A DNA stretch of 64,000 nucleotides from Pseudomonas grimontii. Lineage in GTDB: Bacteria; Pseudomonadota; Gammaproteobacteria; Pseudomonadales; Pseudomonadaceae. The notes under the pieces are model-generated. The model searched no databases. It saw nothing but the letters and a program-made list of their open reading frames with translations, and was not told where the DNA came from. The translations under genes and the position numbers were made by a program. Numbering within the stretch: position 1 is the first letter of the stretch; the number at the start of each line of letters is the position of its first letter. The stretch lies in contig NZ_VFES01000005.1 of assembly GCF_007858185.1 (NCBI RefSeq), forward strand, positions 124,001-188,000. The letters run 5' to 3'. Below, piece after piece: positions 18,526 through 27,322 of the stretch.

Positions 18526-18689
18526 CAGTGGGGGTCACACTATAGAGTCCTATAGATGCACGCCGTCGAATCAGTGACTTACGAGCCCATACAACCTAGC
18601 ACATGATTTAACATAATATACATTATGCGAAGCGCCCTATGCGGGGCTGGGGGGCTCTGGTGGTCAGATTTGAAGGCAAGCACTGCCTC

Positions 18690-19235
18690 TTACGCATCGC
18701 CTGGTCCAGCTTGCTGCTTGGCGATGTAACTCACGATGAATGCATCCTGCGATCCGCGCTCCTTGTGATAACCAACCACGTTGGCCAGCGTCCACCGCAG
18801 CAACCTCATCAGCACCGGATCAGAAAACTTCCAGCTGCTCGACTCGTACTGATACCGGCTGTTGGTGAAAACATCTCGGTACCGGTCGAACGAATCTTCC
18901 TGGCTGTCCAGGGCCAACGCTTTACGAATGTCTGCAGGCACGGCATGAAACAAGGTCAACAGATCGTGACCGTCACGACGCTGATCGGCCGGCGTCTTGC
19001 CGGTTGACTGAAGATGCTTGTGAGCCGCTTTGAGTGCATCAACGTCAATCGTGTAGGTTTCACCGGACGTATCTTGATGCTGGTCTGGTACAGAAATGAA
19101 GCTTTTCAGCACTATTTCCATGCCAATCGCTGCGTTAACCATGGAGACATGTGGGAGGTTTTGTGCGTCTAGAAGCTCGGCAGCCTTGAGATAACTATGG
19201 GCGCTTTCAAGCATCCAGCCTGGAAAGTGTTTCAT
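18690..19235 (-). CDS. HEPN-like protein
   Basis: A 181-residue helical protein. The opening (MLESAHSYLKAAELLDAQ, then AAIGMEIVLKSFI) and the later YQYESSSWKFSD segment resemble HEPN domains found in toxin and defence RNases and in sensing proteins. The catalytic Rx4-6H motif is not evident, so it may not be a nuclease. A good ribosome site (AAGGAG) precedes the ATG at 19235. It stands alone, with no minimal nucleotidyltransferase (MNT) antitoxin gene next to it. It lies just outside the right inverted repeat, so it may or may not belong to the island. Confidence 0.5.
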   Translation of the reverse strand: MKHFPGWMLESAHSYLKAAELLDAQNLPHVSMVNAAIGMEIVLKSFISVPDQHQDTSGETYTIDVDALKAAHKHLQSTGKTPADQRRDGHDLLTLFHAVPADIRKALALDSQEDSFDRYRDVFTNSRYQYESSSWKFSDPVLMRLLRWTLANVVGYHKERGSQDAFIVSYIAKQQAGPGDA

Positions 19236-19315
19236 TGAACAGAGCTCCTTGAGGATGCATGCCTACCGAAGATAGCCAGGTGAACTACCCTGCCCTCATC
19301 ATATAATAATAATGA

Positions 19316-19349
19316 ATAACTCAACTAAATGACTATTTAGTTGAGTTAT
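19316..19349. terminator. Perfect 15-bp hairpin after the signalling operon
   Basis: A 15-base stem (arms 19316-19330 and 19335-19349; core AACTCAACTAAAT) with loop GACT, overlapping the stop codon of the receiver gene. On the minus strand it is followed by a T-rich stretch, which fits an intrinsic terminator for the operon read from 22096. Confidence 0.6.
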
Positions 19350-19783
19350 ATAGTCGACTGAACATTCGGATCGTGACGATCACCGCTCACTCTCTTCATT
19401 TCCAGAGCCTGATCGAGAGTGAGCTTCAGCTCTTCATCATTCCAGGGCTTGCTGATGTAGCGGAAAATATACCCGTCGCTGAGCGCTTGGGTAATCATGC
19501 TCATATCGGCATAACCGGTCAGCAGGATATTCATGCAGTGCGGATTGCGCTTATGCACCTCGCGCAGCAAGGTCGGACCGTCCATGTGCGGCATGCGCGC
19601 GTCACAGACGATCAGGTCTATAGGGTGTTGTTCGAAAAGACTCAGCGCCTGCGCCCCACTCGTGGCCAGGAGCAAGTCGTAAGGCTTTGAGCGCAGTAAA
19701 CGTCGGAGGCTGTTGAGGATACTTTCTTCATCATCCACCAGCATGACGGTGTAGCGTTTTACGCAGAAAGAGAGCGTGTCCAT
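19346..19783 (-). CDS. Stand-alone response regulator receiver
   Basis: A 145-residue single receiver domain: acidic pair VDDEE, phosphoacceptor D61 (LIVCDARMP), threonine in ILLTGY and the lysine in ISKPW. The KPW ending is typical of receivers of the RpfG/HD-GYP kind, but here there is no output domain, only a short tail. It follows the PAS kinase gene by 2 bases and is probably its phosphate acceptor. Confidence 0.85.
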   Translation of the reverse strand: MDTLSFCVKRYTVMLVDDEESILNSLRRLLRSKPYDLLLATSGAQALSLFEQHPIDLIVCDARMPHMDGPTLLREVHKRNPHCMNILLTGYADMSMITQALSDGYIFRYISKPWNDEELKLTLDQALEMKRVSGDRHDPNVQSTI

Positions 19784-19785
19784 GA

Positions 19786-21114
19786 TCAGCGTCCTTCAGC
19801 GGCGTAAGTTGAGACGTCCTGTGTCTTGGGCTGGCGTAGTGGTAACCACGCGCGGAAGCGACTCCCCCTGCCCGGCTCGCTTTCGACGGTGAGCCTTCCA
19901 TGGTGCTTGACCATGATGCTGTACGACAACGACAGGCCAAGGCCCGACCCCATGCCCACCGGTTTTGTTGTGAAGAACGGTTCGAATATCCGGTTCTGGA
20001 TTTCAAGGGGGATGCCATGACCGTTGTCGGCGATCTCGACGAACACTCCGCCGTCTTCCCTCCCGCTACTGATGGTGATTTCGCCGTCGGCGCCCACGGC
20101 ATGGCTGGCATTGATGAGCAAGTTCAGGAAAACCTGATTGATTTGTGAGCCCATGCATTCGATGGGCTCGACATCGCCGTAGCATTTGATCACCTGAGCC
20201 TTGAACTTGATCTCGTTCCAGATAACGTTGAGGGTGCTATCGAGCCCCTTGTGCAGATCGGCCAACTGCCATTCGTAACTGTCGACATGGGAGAACTCAC
20301 GCAGGTCCTTGACTATGCGGGTGACCCGGTCAAGACCGTCGGCCGACTCGGCAAGCAGGTCGTCGATGTCCTGACGCATGAAGGTGTAATCCATCTTGTC
20401 GCGCATGATCGCCAGCTCGGGATGAGCATTGGCATGTCCTTCGTCTGTCGCCTGTTCATGAGCCTCGAGCAGCGCGAAGATGTCCACGAGATAACGACGC
20501 AGGCTGTTGACGTTGGAGCAAACAAAGCCGATCGGGTTATTGATCTCGTGGGCCACGCCCGCAGCCAGTTGCCCTATCGCCGCCATCTTCTCGGACTGCA
20601 ACAACTGCGCCTGTGCATCTTCGAGCCGCGCGATAAGCAGCGCCTGGGCGCCCTTTTCTTCTTCCAGCAGCTTGTTGAGGTGCGTCAACTCGAGTTGGCG
20701 GGCAGCCGTGTCAGTCGTGTCACTGATGGCCAAGCCCACGCCAAGATTGCTGCCATCGGCGTCCTGCACGGGGAAAAAGGTGCAGTTCTGATACATGAGC
20801 CGGACCATGCCACTGATGGGCCGGGTGCTTTCGAAATTGAACAGGTGCGGCCGTTGCTGCCATGAAGTGAACGCAAAGTTTTGCAGGGTGACGACGCTGT
20901 TGATCTTCTGCCGGGTCCAGACCTCCGGTAGCTCCGGAAAGGCTTCAAACAGCGTACGACCGACCAATTCTTCAGCGCTGCGGCCACTGTTGATGGACAT
21001 AAAGTGATTGGAAAACAGCACTTTGCAGTCCTGGTCGACCAGCAGCACACCCATGTTGATGGCCTTGAGCATCGACTCAAGGGTTTCCCGGGAGATTGCC
21101 TTGCTGTCTGTCAT
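19786..21114 (-). CDS. PAS-domain sensor histidine kinase
   Basis: A 442-residue soluble kinase with no membrane segment. Order: PAS (about 10-135, VDQDCKVLFSNH), a coiled-coil linker, an HisKA box GVAHEINNP with H189, and a HATPase domain (NLLINASHA, DNGHGIP, GSGLGLSL). ATG at 21114 is chosen because AAGGGA lies 7 bases ahead; a TTG at 21129 is the alternative. It sits in an operon with two receivers and a CheC-like protein, so it probably phosphorylates one or both receivers in response to an internal signal. Confidence 0.85.
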   Translation of the reverse strand: MTDSKAISRETLESMLKAINMGVLLVDQDCKVLFSNHFMSINSGRSAEELVGRTLFEAFPELPEVWTRQKINSVVTLQNFAFTSWQQRPHLFNFESTRPISGMVRLMYQNCTFFPVQDADGSNLGVGLAISDTTDTAARQLELTHLNKLLEEEKGAQALLIARLEDAQAQLLQSEKMAAIGQLAAGVAHEINNPIGFVCSNVNSLRRYLVDIFALLEAHEQATDEGHANAHPELAIMRDKMDYTFMRQDIDDLLAESADGLDRVTRIVKDLREFSHVDSYEWQLADLHKGLDSTLNVIWNEIKFKAQVIKCYGDVEPIECMGSQINQVFLNLLINASHAVGADGEITISSGREDGGVFVEIADNGHGIPLEIQNRIFEPFFTTKPVGMGSGLGLSLSYSIMVKHHGRLTVESEPGRGSRFRAWLPLRQPKTQDVSTYAAEGR

Positions 21115-21125
21115 GAGAGATCCCT

Positions 21126-21737
21126 TCAAAGCTCGTCCAGCAAACGATCGATGGCCCGAACGACAACGCCTGCTGTGCGTTCAGTGATGCAGATCAGCAA
21201 GTCGCAGGAGAATTGATGAGCCTCAACCTCGAAACGGATTTCCAACACCATCGCAAGGTGTTCATTCAGGTTCAATTCATCCAGTGCATTCGCTTCCTGT
21301 TCCCTGTGGACGAGAATGGATGGCGCGTCATAACTCACTTGAGTCGCCACCTGCCTTGCCAGGCCACTGATGCAGGCGCCGGTCAGGATGTTGGTGACAT
21401 CAAGCATCAACTCATCCTGCTGGGCCAGGCCGCCGCCCTTGTAGCCCAGCAGTTCGGCCAGTTCATCTGCCCCCATGGAGCCAAAGCACACGAACACTTC
21501 TCCGCGCAGCTCCCCCAGGAACGACTGGCGGGTGACGATCATGAAGCTTCGGCGCAGATGCTCCGGAATCGCCAGGTTATTTTGTTCCCGGATCAGCGGG
21601 TGAATAAAAGGAACCGAAAGCGTCACCATGGTATTGGTCAGCAGGGCCAGTCGCTCGGCCGCCTGTCCCATGGCGATATTCATCAGTTCCTGCAAGGCAT
21701 CACGTTGGTCTTCGGTGAGCTCGGCCAAGGTTTCCAT
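21126..21737 (-). CDS. CheC/CheX-type chemotaxis phosphatase
   Basis: A 203-residue protein with the two helical repeats of the CheC family: ELMNIAMGQAAERL near the start and ELMLDVTNILTGACISGL in the second half, each with the E-x-x-N type active site. CheC proteins remove phosphate from CheY-like receivers. The ATG (21737) shares one base with the stop of the upstream receiver gene (TGATG), so the two are translationally coupled and the receiver is the likely substrate. Confidence 0.75.
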   Translation of the reverse strand: METLAELTEDQRDALQELMNIAMGQAAERLALLTNTMVTLSVPFIHPLIREQNNLAIPEHLRRSFMIVTRQSFLGELRGEVFVCFGSMGADELAELLGYKGGGLAQQDELMLDVTNILTGACISGLARQVATQVSYDAPSILVHREQEANALDELNLNEHLAMVLEIRFEVEAHQFSCDLLICITERTAGVVVRAIDRLLDEL

Positions 21738-22096
21738 CAAAGCACTCCTATGACGTGCAAAGCACTGAGTACGGCTTCTGAAGTAACCGGCTTGGCGACG
21801 AATGCAGCCGCGCCCAGATCGAATACGCGCTGCCTGGCCAGGGGCTGGATATCTGCGCTGATCACCACGACAACCACATTGGCGTCTTCGCGCTTGAGCG
21901 CCTCCAGGGTCTGGAAACCGTCCATGACGGGCATGGTGAGGTCGAGAAAAAGCAGATCGACCAACCCGGCGTGGTAGGCCTCCATCACCTCGGCACCATT
22001 ACAGGCTTGGCGAACATCTTCGGTCAGTGATTCTGGCAGGGAGCGCAAGACCATCTTGCGCGACATGGATGAGTCATCGGCGATTAGAACTTTCAT
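21737..22096 (-). CDS. CheY-like response regulator
   Basis: A 119-residue receiver without output domain: IADDSSMSRK at the start, phosphoacceptor D52 (LFLDLTMPVMDG), KPVT lysine near the end. ATG at 22096 has GGAG 7 bases upstream; an upstream in-frame start at 22108 is less likely. It is the first gene of the operon and is coupled to the CheC-like gene, as CheY partners often are. Confidence 0.85.
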   Translation of the reverse strand: MKVLIADDSSMSRKMVLRSLPESLTEDVRQACNGAEVMEAYHAGLVDLLFLDLTMPVMDGFQTLEALKREDANVVVVVISADIQPLARQRVFDLGAAAFVAKPVTSEAVLSALHVIGVL

Positions 22097-22335
22097 GGTG
22101 CACTCCACAGGTATGAAGTGTCCTGCGGCCTAAGCCGAGGCCGGAGACATCAAGATTTGATTAAATCTTCCAATCACTCTAGCTCGCCATATAGCAAAGA
22201 GCCATCAGGAAATCCTGATATTGCCCTAATGATTTGCGAAACCTGCAGGGATTTCCCTACAGGCCGCCAAGCGCCGGCGCGAAGCTCAGTAACCACTCAC
22301 TGCGGTCGGATAATCGCGCAGGCAGTTGAGCTGAG

Positions 22336-23949
22336 TTACAGGCTGAAGCGATCCACGGACTGCGACAACTTGCCGGCCAGGCCTGCCAACTGATCGGTGG
22401 TTGAGGCGGTTTCGCCGATGATGCGGCTGTTGTTTTCCGACATCCCGGCAATCATCTCTACCTGGTGGGAGATCTCGTTGCTGGCCAGGCTCTGTTCACC
22501 GATGGTGCGCGAGATGTCATTCACCAACTCGGTGGTATTCAGGGTGGCCTGCAGAATATCGCGGATCGCTCGTTCCACCTCCGCAGTCACCGCCATGCCT
22601 TTATCCACTTGGGTGACGCCCTCCTCCATGCTGGTCACCGCTTCCCGGGTGTTCTGCTGGATACGCCCGACCATGTTGGCAATTTCCTGGGTCGAGGCAC
22701 TGGTACGGCCCGCGAGGCTGCGCACTTCATCGGCGACCACCGCAAAGCCGCGCCCCTGTTCGCCGGCGCGGGCGGCTTCAATCGCGGCGTTCAGGGCCAA
22801 CAGGTTGGTTTGGTCAGCGATCCCCTTGATCACCTGGATAATGCTGTAGATCGCCTCGGACTCCTTGTCCAGCGTACGAATGACCTGGGCCGATTGCTGC
22901 GCTGAACGAGCGATGCCATCCATGTCCTTCACCACCTGGTGGATCACCCGGCCGCCATCCTTGGCCAAGGCTTCAGCCTGGTTGGCCATGTCCAGGGCGC
23001 GCCCGGCATGCCGGGTGATTTCCTCGATACTGGCGGTCATTTCACTGGCCGCTGCCGCCATGGTGCTGGCCGCCGCGCTTTGCTGCTGACTGCTGCCGGC
23101 AACGTCATGGCAGCCCTGGCTCAAGCGTTCGCTCATGCCATTGACGCCATGGGCGTTGCTGCGCACCACTTCGATCATGCCGCGTAGATCTCGCTGCATG
23201 GTAGCGAGGCTGCGGATCAAAGAACTGGCTTCGTCATTGCGCTTGGGTTCGACAATCGGCTCGCTCAAGTTGCCACGGGCGATGCTCGCGGCAATGCGAC
23301 TGGCGGCCTGCAGCGGCCCCATGATGCTCAAGGTGACCCAGCGACCCTGGGCCAACAGCAGCAACAGGCTGGCAACCAACACCGCGCTCAGGGTGATGTT
23401 GGCGTTGCTGATGGTCTGCCGTGTGCCCGCGCCGGTCTGCTGGGTATTGGTTTCGATCAACTCACTCAGGGCCGCCATTTGATCTTCCAGGCGACTGAAT
23501 GCGGTGTTGAAGCTCTCCAGCTCCCCACGGGCGGCTTCGGGATTATCCAACGCCAGGGCGACGATGCGCTCGCCGGCACTGATATAGGTATCCAGACTGG
23601 GCCGGATTTTTTCCAGGCTGGCCTTGAGCGTCTCGTTGAGCGGCAGCTTAAGGTTGTCACCCAGCACTTGACGGAAATGCTCGGCATGCTCCTTCAGCGA
23701 GCTGTTGACCTCGTCCTTGGTACTTGTGCTTTTGCCCAGGCCCACCAGCATGGCCGACAACACATCGGCGCGCAGGGCGTCGTGCATCATGTCGGCTTCC
23801 ATATGGTTGCGCAGGATCGTCATGCTGACCTCGTTGTCCTCCACGGCGCTCGCCATCCGGGTATTTCCCAGGTAACCGGCCAGGCTCATGAGCAAAGCCG
23901 CGAATACACCGGTCGCAATCAACAGTATCAAGCGTAATTTGATCGTCAT
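22336..23949 (-). CDS. Methyl-accepting chemotaxis protein
   Basis: A 537-residue inner-membrane receptor. First membrane helix at about 6-26, a helical (four-helix-bundle style) ligand domain facing the periplasm, second membrane helix at about 185-205, a HAMP domain, then a signalling coiled coil with the conserved hairpin tip (NLLALNAAIEAARAGEQGRG, VVADEVRSLA). The gene has a good ribosome site (AGGGGAT). It lies upstream of, and in the same direction as, the CheY/CheC/kinase operon, but 240 bases away, so a functional tie is only possible. Confidence 0.9.
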   Translation of the reverse strand: MTIKLRLILLIATGVFAALLMSLAGYLGNTRMASAVEDNEVSMTILRNHMEADMMHDALRADVLSAMLVGLGKSTSTKDEVNSSLKEHAEHFRQVLGDNLKLPLNETLKASLEKIRPSLDTYISAGERIVALALDNPEAARGELESFNTAFSRLEDQMAALSELIETNTQQTGAGTRQTISNANITLSAVLVASLLLLLAQGRWVTLSIMGPLQAASRIAASIARGNLSEPIVEPKRNDEASSLIRSLATMQRDLRGMIEVVRSNAHGVNGMSERLSQGCHDVAGSSQQQSAAASTMAAAASEMTASIEEITRHAGRALDMANQAEALAKDGGRVIHQVVKDMDGIARSAQQSAQVIRTLDKESEAIYSIIQVIKGIADQTNLLALNAAIEAARAGEQGRGFAVVADEVRSLAGRTSASTQEIANMVGRIQQNTREAVTSMEEGVTQVDKGMAVTAEVERAIRDILQATLNTTELVNDISRTIGEQSLASNEISHQVEMIAGMSENNSRIIGETASTTDQLAGLAGKLSQSVDRFSL

Positions 23950-24043
23950 GCCTGTATCCCCTGAACCGCCGGTTGGGGCCCCAACCGTTCGAGCGTCACT
24001 AGTACCGTTATCGGCACCCGTTGCCTGTTATTGAAGCCTAAGT

Positions 24044-24068
24044 TTAAGGATCTGCGCAGATCCCTTAA
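24044..24068. promoter_or_regulatory. Near-perfect palindrome between divergent genes
   Basis: TTAAG-GATCTGCGCAGATC-CCTTAA is a 25-base palindrome (one base out of register). It lies between the divergent chemoreceptor and drug-exporter genes, 34 bases ahead of the exporter start, and is a candidate operator or a hairpin. Confidence 0.45.
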
Positions 24069-24101
24069 GCTGACCGACCTTTGCTCCGCCCGGAACCATG
24101 T

Positions 24102-25313
24102 ATGTCTCGAAGTATTGCCCACCTCGCCCTGCTGCTGGGGTTGATCACCGCCGTTGGCCCATTCGCCATCGACATCTACCTGCCCGCCCTGCCAACCCTG
24201 GGCGCCAGCCTGCACGCTTCGCCGGCAGCGGTACAGATGAGCCTGACGGTGTTCTTCATGATCATCGGCGTGTGCCAGCTGTTCTACGGGCCGATCAGTG
24301 ATGTGTTCGGGCGCAAGCCGCCGATTTATGCGGGGCTGGTGATCTTCGCCGTGGGCAGTATCGGCTGCGCGCTGGCGCCGACGATTGAAGTGCTGATTGG
24401 CTTTCGCGCCGTGCAGGCGTTCGGCGCCTGTGCCGGGATGGTAATCCCCCGCGCCATTGTGCGTGACCTGTACACCGGCCATGAAGCCGCGCGGCTGATG
24501 GCCTTGCTGATGCTGGTGATGAGTGTTTCGCCGATTCTCGCGCCGCTGGCCGGCAGCCTGGTGATCTCGCTGTGGAGCTGGCGCGAAGTGTTTGCCGTGC
24601 TCGCGGTGGTGGCGGTGCTGTGCATGGTGATGACGATGGTGCAACTGCCCGAAACCCACCCCGCCGAGCGCCGGCTGGGCAAGACATTGGGCACGGCGTT
24701 CAGCAGCTACGGCGCACTGCTGCGGGACCCGGTGTTCATCGGTTTATCGGTGGTGTGCGGGTTCGGACTGGCCACGTTCTTCGTGTTTATCGGCAGTGCG
24801 CCCTTCGTCTACATCGAATATTTCGGCCTCACGCCTACCCAGTTCAGCCTGTGTTTCGCCCTGAACGCCGCGTCGTTTTTCGCCATGAGCCAACTCACTG
24901 CGCGCTTGAGTGCGCGTTTCGGCCTGGCGCCGCTGATTCGTTGGTCAGTGGTCGCGGTAGCCGTCGTAATGGTGCTGCTGGCCGCCAGCACGCTATGGGT
25001 CGATAGCCTGGCGGTGATGATGTCGTTGCTGTTTATCGGCTTCGGTTTCCTTGGCCTGCTGTTGCCGGCGGCCGGGGTGTTATCCCTGGAGGACCATGGC
25101 GCTGTGGCGGGTTCTGCCTCCGCCCTGTTGGGTGCCATCCAGATGATCACCGCAGCCGTGTCCATGACCCTGGTCGGTGTGTTCGCCGACCACACACCGG
25201 CGCCGATGCTGATCGGTATCGCGCTGTGTGCGCTCGCGGCGATGCTCACCACGCTGTGGACCTTGCGCCGTCTGCCGGCGCACTTGCTGTCCAGCGCCCC
25301 ACCCTCCTCCTGA
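24102..25313 (+). CDS. Bcr/CflA-type MFS drug exporter
   Basis: A 403-residue membrane protein with 12 predicted helices. The opening GLITAVGPFAIDIYLPALP and the loop FGRKPPIYAGLVIFAVGS are the hallmarks of the Bcr/CflA (DHA1) group, which pump bicyclomycin, chloramphenicol or similar compounds with proton antiport. ATG at 24102 is preferred; a TTG at 24081 is also open. Single gene, probably read from a promoter near the palindrome at 24044. Confidence 0.85.
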   Translation: MSRSIAHLALLLGLITAVGPFAIDIYLPALPTLGASLHASPAAVQMSLTVFFMIIGVCQLFYGPISDVFGRKPPIYAGLVIFAVGSIGCALAPTIEVLIGFRAVQAFGACAGMVIPRAIVRDLYTGHEAARLMALLMLVMSVSPILAPLAGSLVISLWSWREVFAVLAVVAVLCMVMTMVQLPETHPAERRLGKTLGTAFSSYGALLRDPVFIGLSVVCGFGLATFFVFIGSAPFVYIEYFGLTPTQFSLCFALNAASFFAMSQLTARLSARFGLAPLIRWSVVAVAVVMVLLAASTLWVDSLAVMMSLLFIGFGFLGLLLPAAGVLSLEDHGAVAGSASALLGAIQMITAAVSMTLVGVFADHTPAPMLIGIALCALAAMLTTLWTLRRLPAHLLSSAPPSS

Positions 25314-25427
25314 TCGGCGCCGACGATCTCGTGACCATTCGTCGGGCCTTGAAGGGATCCATCACAACTATCGCAGGCGGTAAAACAACTAATTCCATAG
25401 CACCCTTCAAGACCTATGGAGTTTGAA

Positions 25428-26285
25428 ATGACTGACTACCCACGCCCACCGTTCGCCGCCCAGCCCCAGTCCGTGCCCGGTTCCCAGAAGAAAATGGACC
25501 CGTACCCCGACTGCGGGGAGCAGAGCTATAAAGGCTCTGGTCGGCTGGCCAACAAGATCGCCCTGATCACCGGTGCCGACAGTGGCATCGGCCGCGCGGT
25601 GGCCATTGCATTTGCCCGTGAAGGCGCCGACGTCGCCATCGCCTATCTGGACGAACACGAAGACGCCAGGGAAACCGCACGCTGGGTTGAAGAAGCGGGC
25701 CGCCAGTGCCTTTTGCTGCCCGGTGACATCGCGCAAAAAGCCAACTGCCAGGCGCTGGTCGACAAGACCGTGGAACAGTTCGGGCGCATCGATGTGCTGG
25801 TGAACAACGCTGCGTTCCAGATGACCCACGAAACGCTCGAGGAGATCGAGGATGAGGAATGGGTCAAGACCTTCGATATCAACATCACCGCGATGTTTCG
25901 CATTTGCAAGGCCGCGCTGCCGCATATGAAGGCCGGCAGTTCGATCATCAACACCAGCTCGGTCAACTCCGACATGCCTAAGCCGACGCTGCTGGCCTAT
26001 GCCGCCACCAAGGGTGCAATTGCCAATTTCACCGGCGGCTTGGCGCAGTTGCTGGGAAGCCAGGGCATTCGCGTCAACAGCGTGGCACCGGGGCCGATCT
26101 GGACGCCGTTGATCGTGGCGACCATGACCGACGACGACGTGAAGAGCTTCGGCAGCGAAACCCCGCTGGGCCGCCCCGGCCAACCGGTAGAAGTGGCGCC
26201 GATTTATGTGCTGCTGGCGTCGGATGAAGCCAGCTATATCTCGGGGTCGCGCTATGCGGTCACCGGTGGCAAACCTATTCTGTAA
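25428..26285 (+). CDS. Short-chain dehydrogenase/reductase (YghA-like)
   Basis: A 285-residue NAD(P)-dependent oxidoreductase: cofactor motif TGADSGIGRA near residue 50, NNAA, catalytic S (NTSSVN) and Y-x-x-x-K (YAATKGA). The long N-terminal tail with DPYPDCGEQSYKGSGRL is typical of the YghA/glucose-dehydrogenase-like stress-associated group. The ATG at 25428 has TGGAG upstream. Substrate unknown. Confidence 0.85.
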   Translation: MTDYPRPPFAAQPQSVPGSQKKMDPYPDCGEQSYKGSGRLANKIALITGADSGIGRAVAIAFAREGADVAIAYLDEHEDARETARWVEEAGRQCLLLPGDIAQKANCQALVDKTVEQFGRIDVLVNNAAFQMTHETLEEIEDEEWVKTFDINITAMFRICKAALPHMKAGSSIINTSSVNSDMPKPTLLAYAATKGAIANFTGGLAQLLGSQGIRVNSVAPGPIWTPLIVATMTDDDVKSFGSETPLGRPGQPVEVAPIYVLLASDEASYISGSRYAVTGGKPIL

Positions 26286-26300
26286 AATGGCGCTGATCGC

Positions 26301-27215
26301 CTACAAATCAAACCGATCCACGGCCCGCCGCCGCTCATTGTCGTCACGCACGTCATAGCTGGCGGTGGTCTGGATATTGGTGTGATGCGCGAGTTTCTGC
26401 GCAATCGACAGGTCATGCTCCTCAATCACTCGCGTAATGAACGAGCGACGGAAATCGTGGGGCATGATCTTTACGCCCACCTGCTCACCGCGCTGGCGGG
26501 CGATGTAGTAAATCGCGTGCTTGGTGATACGTTCCCGGGTGATATGGCTGCCCCGGCGTATGCGGTTGAACAGAAAGCTATCGTCCTGCTCGCCTTCCTT
26601 AAGCTGTTCGCGCCTGAAGGCCAACCAGGCCTGCAACTTGGCGAAAGCCCAGTCCGGGGCATACTTGACCAGCTCCTTATTGCCCTTGCCGATCACCCGC
26701 AGGCTGCGCTCATCGAAGTTGATCTGCGCGAGGTCGAGGTTGACCGACTCGGACTTGCGCATGCCCGAGCCGTAGAGGATGCCGATCACTGCCGCATCCC
26801 GCAGGCCCTGGGGGCGCGGATCGGCGGCGCAGACTTCCATCATTTCGCGGATCAAGGTACGACGCAGGTTGCGGCCCTGGCCCAGGCGCGTGCCAGGTGT
26901 GGCTTTGACCGTGCGCATTTTCAGCAGATGTTCCTGGCTGATCAGGCTCATGCGCCAGGCTTCATTCATCACCCCGCGCACCGCATTCACATACAGCGAC
27001 GAGGTATTCGGCGCATAGCCGTCCTCGCGCAATGCAGCGACCAGGGCGATGACATGTTCGGGTTGCAGCAGGTGCCAGTCGATGTCTTCGAGGTTGATGT
27101 CCTCGAAGCCCAGGCGGTCGGCGGCATCCTGCAGCACGTAGCGCATGGTCAGTTGGCTGGAGGGGGCCAGGCGGGTGAGGTAGAGGGTCAGCGGATTGCG
27201 GATAGACTCAGTCAA
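26301..27215 (-). CDS. Complete tyrosine recombinase
   Basis: A 304-residue recombinase with all catalytic residues in place: R153 (YGSGMRKSE), K180 in the hairpin, H253-x-x-R256 (HDFRR), H278 and the nucleophile Y287 (TTASYDV). The N-terminal 110 residues are the SAM-like core-binding domain. It stands alone among housekeeping-type genes with no excisionase or phage gene beside it, so it is more like an orphan XerC/D-type or genome-shuffling recombinase than an active prophage integrase. An inverted repeat precedes its start (27235-27274). Confidence 0.85.
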   Translation of the reverse strand: MTESIRNPLTLYLTRLAPSSQLTMRYVLQDAADRLGFEDINLEDIDWHLLQPEHVIALVAALREDGYAPNTSSLYVNAVRGVMNEAWRMSLISQEHLLKMRTVKATPGTRLGQGRNLRRTLIREMMEVCAADPRPQGLRDAAVIGILYGSGMRKSESVNLDLAQINFDERSLRVIGKGNKELVKYAPDWAFAKLQAWLAFRREQLKEGEQDDSFLFNRIRRGSHITRERITKHAIYYIARQRGEQVGVKIMPHDFRRSFITRVIEEHDLSIAQKLAHHTNIQTTASYDVRDDNERRRAVDRFDL

Positions 27216-27234
27216 GGTAAATCAGCCTTTGGAT

Positions 27235-27274
27235 TAAATACCTCGTCCAACCCTTTGTTTAATCGAGGTATTTA
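27235..27274. repeat. Inverted repeat ahead of the recombinase gene
   Basis: TAAATACCTCG (27235-27245) and CGAGGTATTTA (27264-27274) are perfect 11-bp complements around an 18-base centre, 20 bases upstream of the recombinase start. It could be the recombinase's own binding site or operator. The centre is longer than the 6-8 bases usual in crossover sites. Confidence 0.55.
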
Positions 27275-27322
27275 GTGAATTGGCAGTCGCGAGTCTAACG
27301 CACCCGCGGCCGTGGCGCCAAA

